A stretch of DNA of 23,355 nt from NCBI GenBank assembly GCA_946478975.1, contig CAMLEO010000091.1, positions 1 to 23,355 of the forward strand, read 5' to 3'. Below, piece by piece: positions 22,672 through 23,355 of this stretch. A program made the position numbers and the translations under genes. The DNA is from an uncultured Steroidobacter sp. (GTDB taxonomy: Bacteria; Pseudomonadota; Gammaproteobacteria; Steroidobacterales; Steroidobacteraceae). How positions within the stretch are numbered: position 1 is the first letter of the stretch; every line of letters begins with the position of its first letter. The notes under the pieces were generated by a model. The model was not told where the DNA came from. It saw only the letters and a list, made by a program, of their open reading frames with translations, and made no database searches.

Positions 22672-23355
22672 TTGCAGCTAGTCGATGTGAGCTTTGGCGT
22701 CGGGTCGGCGGCCTGGCTGTATCCGATGAGCGCGTCGCTGCAACCGGGCATCAATGTGCTGCTGGGCGCAACCTCCGCGGGCAAGACGACGCTGATGCGC
22801 CTGATGGCCGGCCTCGAACGGCCCAGCCACGGCCGGTTGATCGTCGCTGGTAAAGATGTCACCGGCGTGCCGGTGCAAAAGCGCAGGCTGGCGATGGTGT
22901 ATCAGCAGTTCATCAATTACCCCTCGCTCAGCGTGTTCGAGAACATCGCTTCGCCGCTGCGGCTCGCCCGCCAATCCGAGTCGTTCATTCGCGAACGCGT
23001 GCATGCAATCGCCGAGACGCTGCGGCTCACACCGTTTCTGGATCGTCGGCCCGCCGAGCTTTCGGGCGGTCAGCAGCAGCGCACGGCGCTGGCGCGCGCG
23101 TTGGCTAAAGATGCCGACCTGGTGCTGCTGGACGAGCCGCTGGTCAATCTCGATTACAAGTTGCGCGAGGACCTGCGCAGCGAACTGCGAAACTTGTTCG
23201 CTCGCGGTCGCACGACCGTGGTGTATGCGACGACCGAGCCACAAGAGGCGCTGCAACTCGGCGATGAAACACTCGTGCTCGACGCAGGCCGCCTCGTTCA
23301 GCATGGCAAGACGCTGGAGATCTTCCGACGTCCCGCGACGCTCGAGGAGGTCGTC
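22672..23355 (+). CDS. glpS: ABC transporter ATP-binding protein, GlpS-like (partial)
   Basis: The first 228 codons of a CUT1-type ATPase; the gene runs off the right edge. The start is a TTG at 22672 with AAGGA six bases upstream. Walker A is degenerate, GATSAGKTT (32-40); the Q-loop is YQQFINYPS, the signature LSGGQQQR and Walker B LVLLDEP. The segment VTGVPVQKRRLAMVYQQFINYPS resembles GlpS of the glycerol importer GlpSTPQV. The H-loop reads YATTEPQEA, so the usual catalytic-switch histidine is absent, as I recall for GlpS/GlpT pairs. If correct, a second ATPase gene and permease genes should follow outside the window. Other sugar importers of this class remain possible. Confidence 0.8.
   Translation, partial: MQLVDVSFGVGSAAWLYPMSASLQPGINVLLGATSAGKTTLMRLMAGLERPSHGRLIVAGKDVTGVPVQKRRLAMVYQQFINYPSLSVFENIASPLRLARQSESFIRERVHAIAETLRLTPFLDRRPAELSGGQQQRTALARALAKDADLVLLDEPLVNLDYKLREDLRSELRNLFARGRTTVVYATTEPQEALQLGDETLVLDAGRLVQHGKTLEIFRRPATLEEVV

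Overview
The window comes from a high-GC Gram-negative bacterium, most likely a gammaproteobacterium of a soil or plant-debris lifestyle (Steroidobacter/Xanthomonadales-like; an inference from gene content, not a search). Pointers are a beta/gamma-type cytochrome b with a PVWY Qo motif, a PEP-CTERM protein, secreted pectin and arabinan enzymes, a beta-class GST, a YghU-type thiol reductase and an AroG-type DAHP synthase. No tRNA, rRNA, CRISPR array, transposase or phage gene was found.

Layout. 1-1824 (-): end of an operon for NAD-dependent molybdenum formate dehydrogenase (fdsG-fdsB, fdsB cut by the window edge). 1921-3504 (-): a chemoreceptor with a Cache-type sensor but no N-terminal membrane helix. 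3505-3749: divergent intergenic region holding a long palindrome that looks like a double operator. 3750-6146 (+): secreted GH51-like arabinofuranosidase with two tandem carbohydrate-binding-like modules. 6143-7075 (-): EamA-family transporter, convergent with it. 7356-10735 (+): translationally coupled pair, a PEP-CTERM surface protein and a PL1 pectate lyase-CE8 pectin methylesterase fusion. 10737-13420 (-): NmrA-type oxidoreductase, GST, then an isolated petB (cytochrome b of the bc1 complex, without petA or petC beside it). 13803-15027 (-): a small unknown protein and an alpha/beta hydrolase.

15116-18197 (+) is the part most likely to be an undescribed system. A BlaI/MecI-type repressor lies behind a promoter carrying two dyad operators. 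It overlaps (ATGA) an M56/BlaR1-type membrane metalloprotease whose usual beta-lactam sensor is replaced by a Pro-rich stalk and four full copies of a 28-29 residue repeat. A third gene encodes an exported protein built of seven copies of a repeat of the same pattern and period. The arrangement suggests a protease-relayed envelope-signal circuit in which the sensor and an exported partner share one repeat fold.

18229-19509 (+): a DAHP synthase gene preceded by an aromatic-rich leader peptide (YWFYFYFRY) and mutually exclusive antiterminator and terminator stems, a textbook-like attenuator. 19520-21178 (-): secreted M28 metallopeptidase, convergent with aroG across a 14-bp tandem duplication that contains both stop codons. 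21271-22632 (+): a HEAT-like domain fused to a YghU-type GST. 22672-23355 (+): start of a GlpS-like ABC ATPase lacking the H-loop histidine, cut by the window edge.
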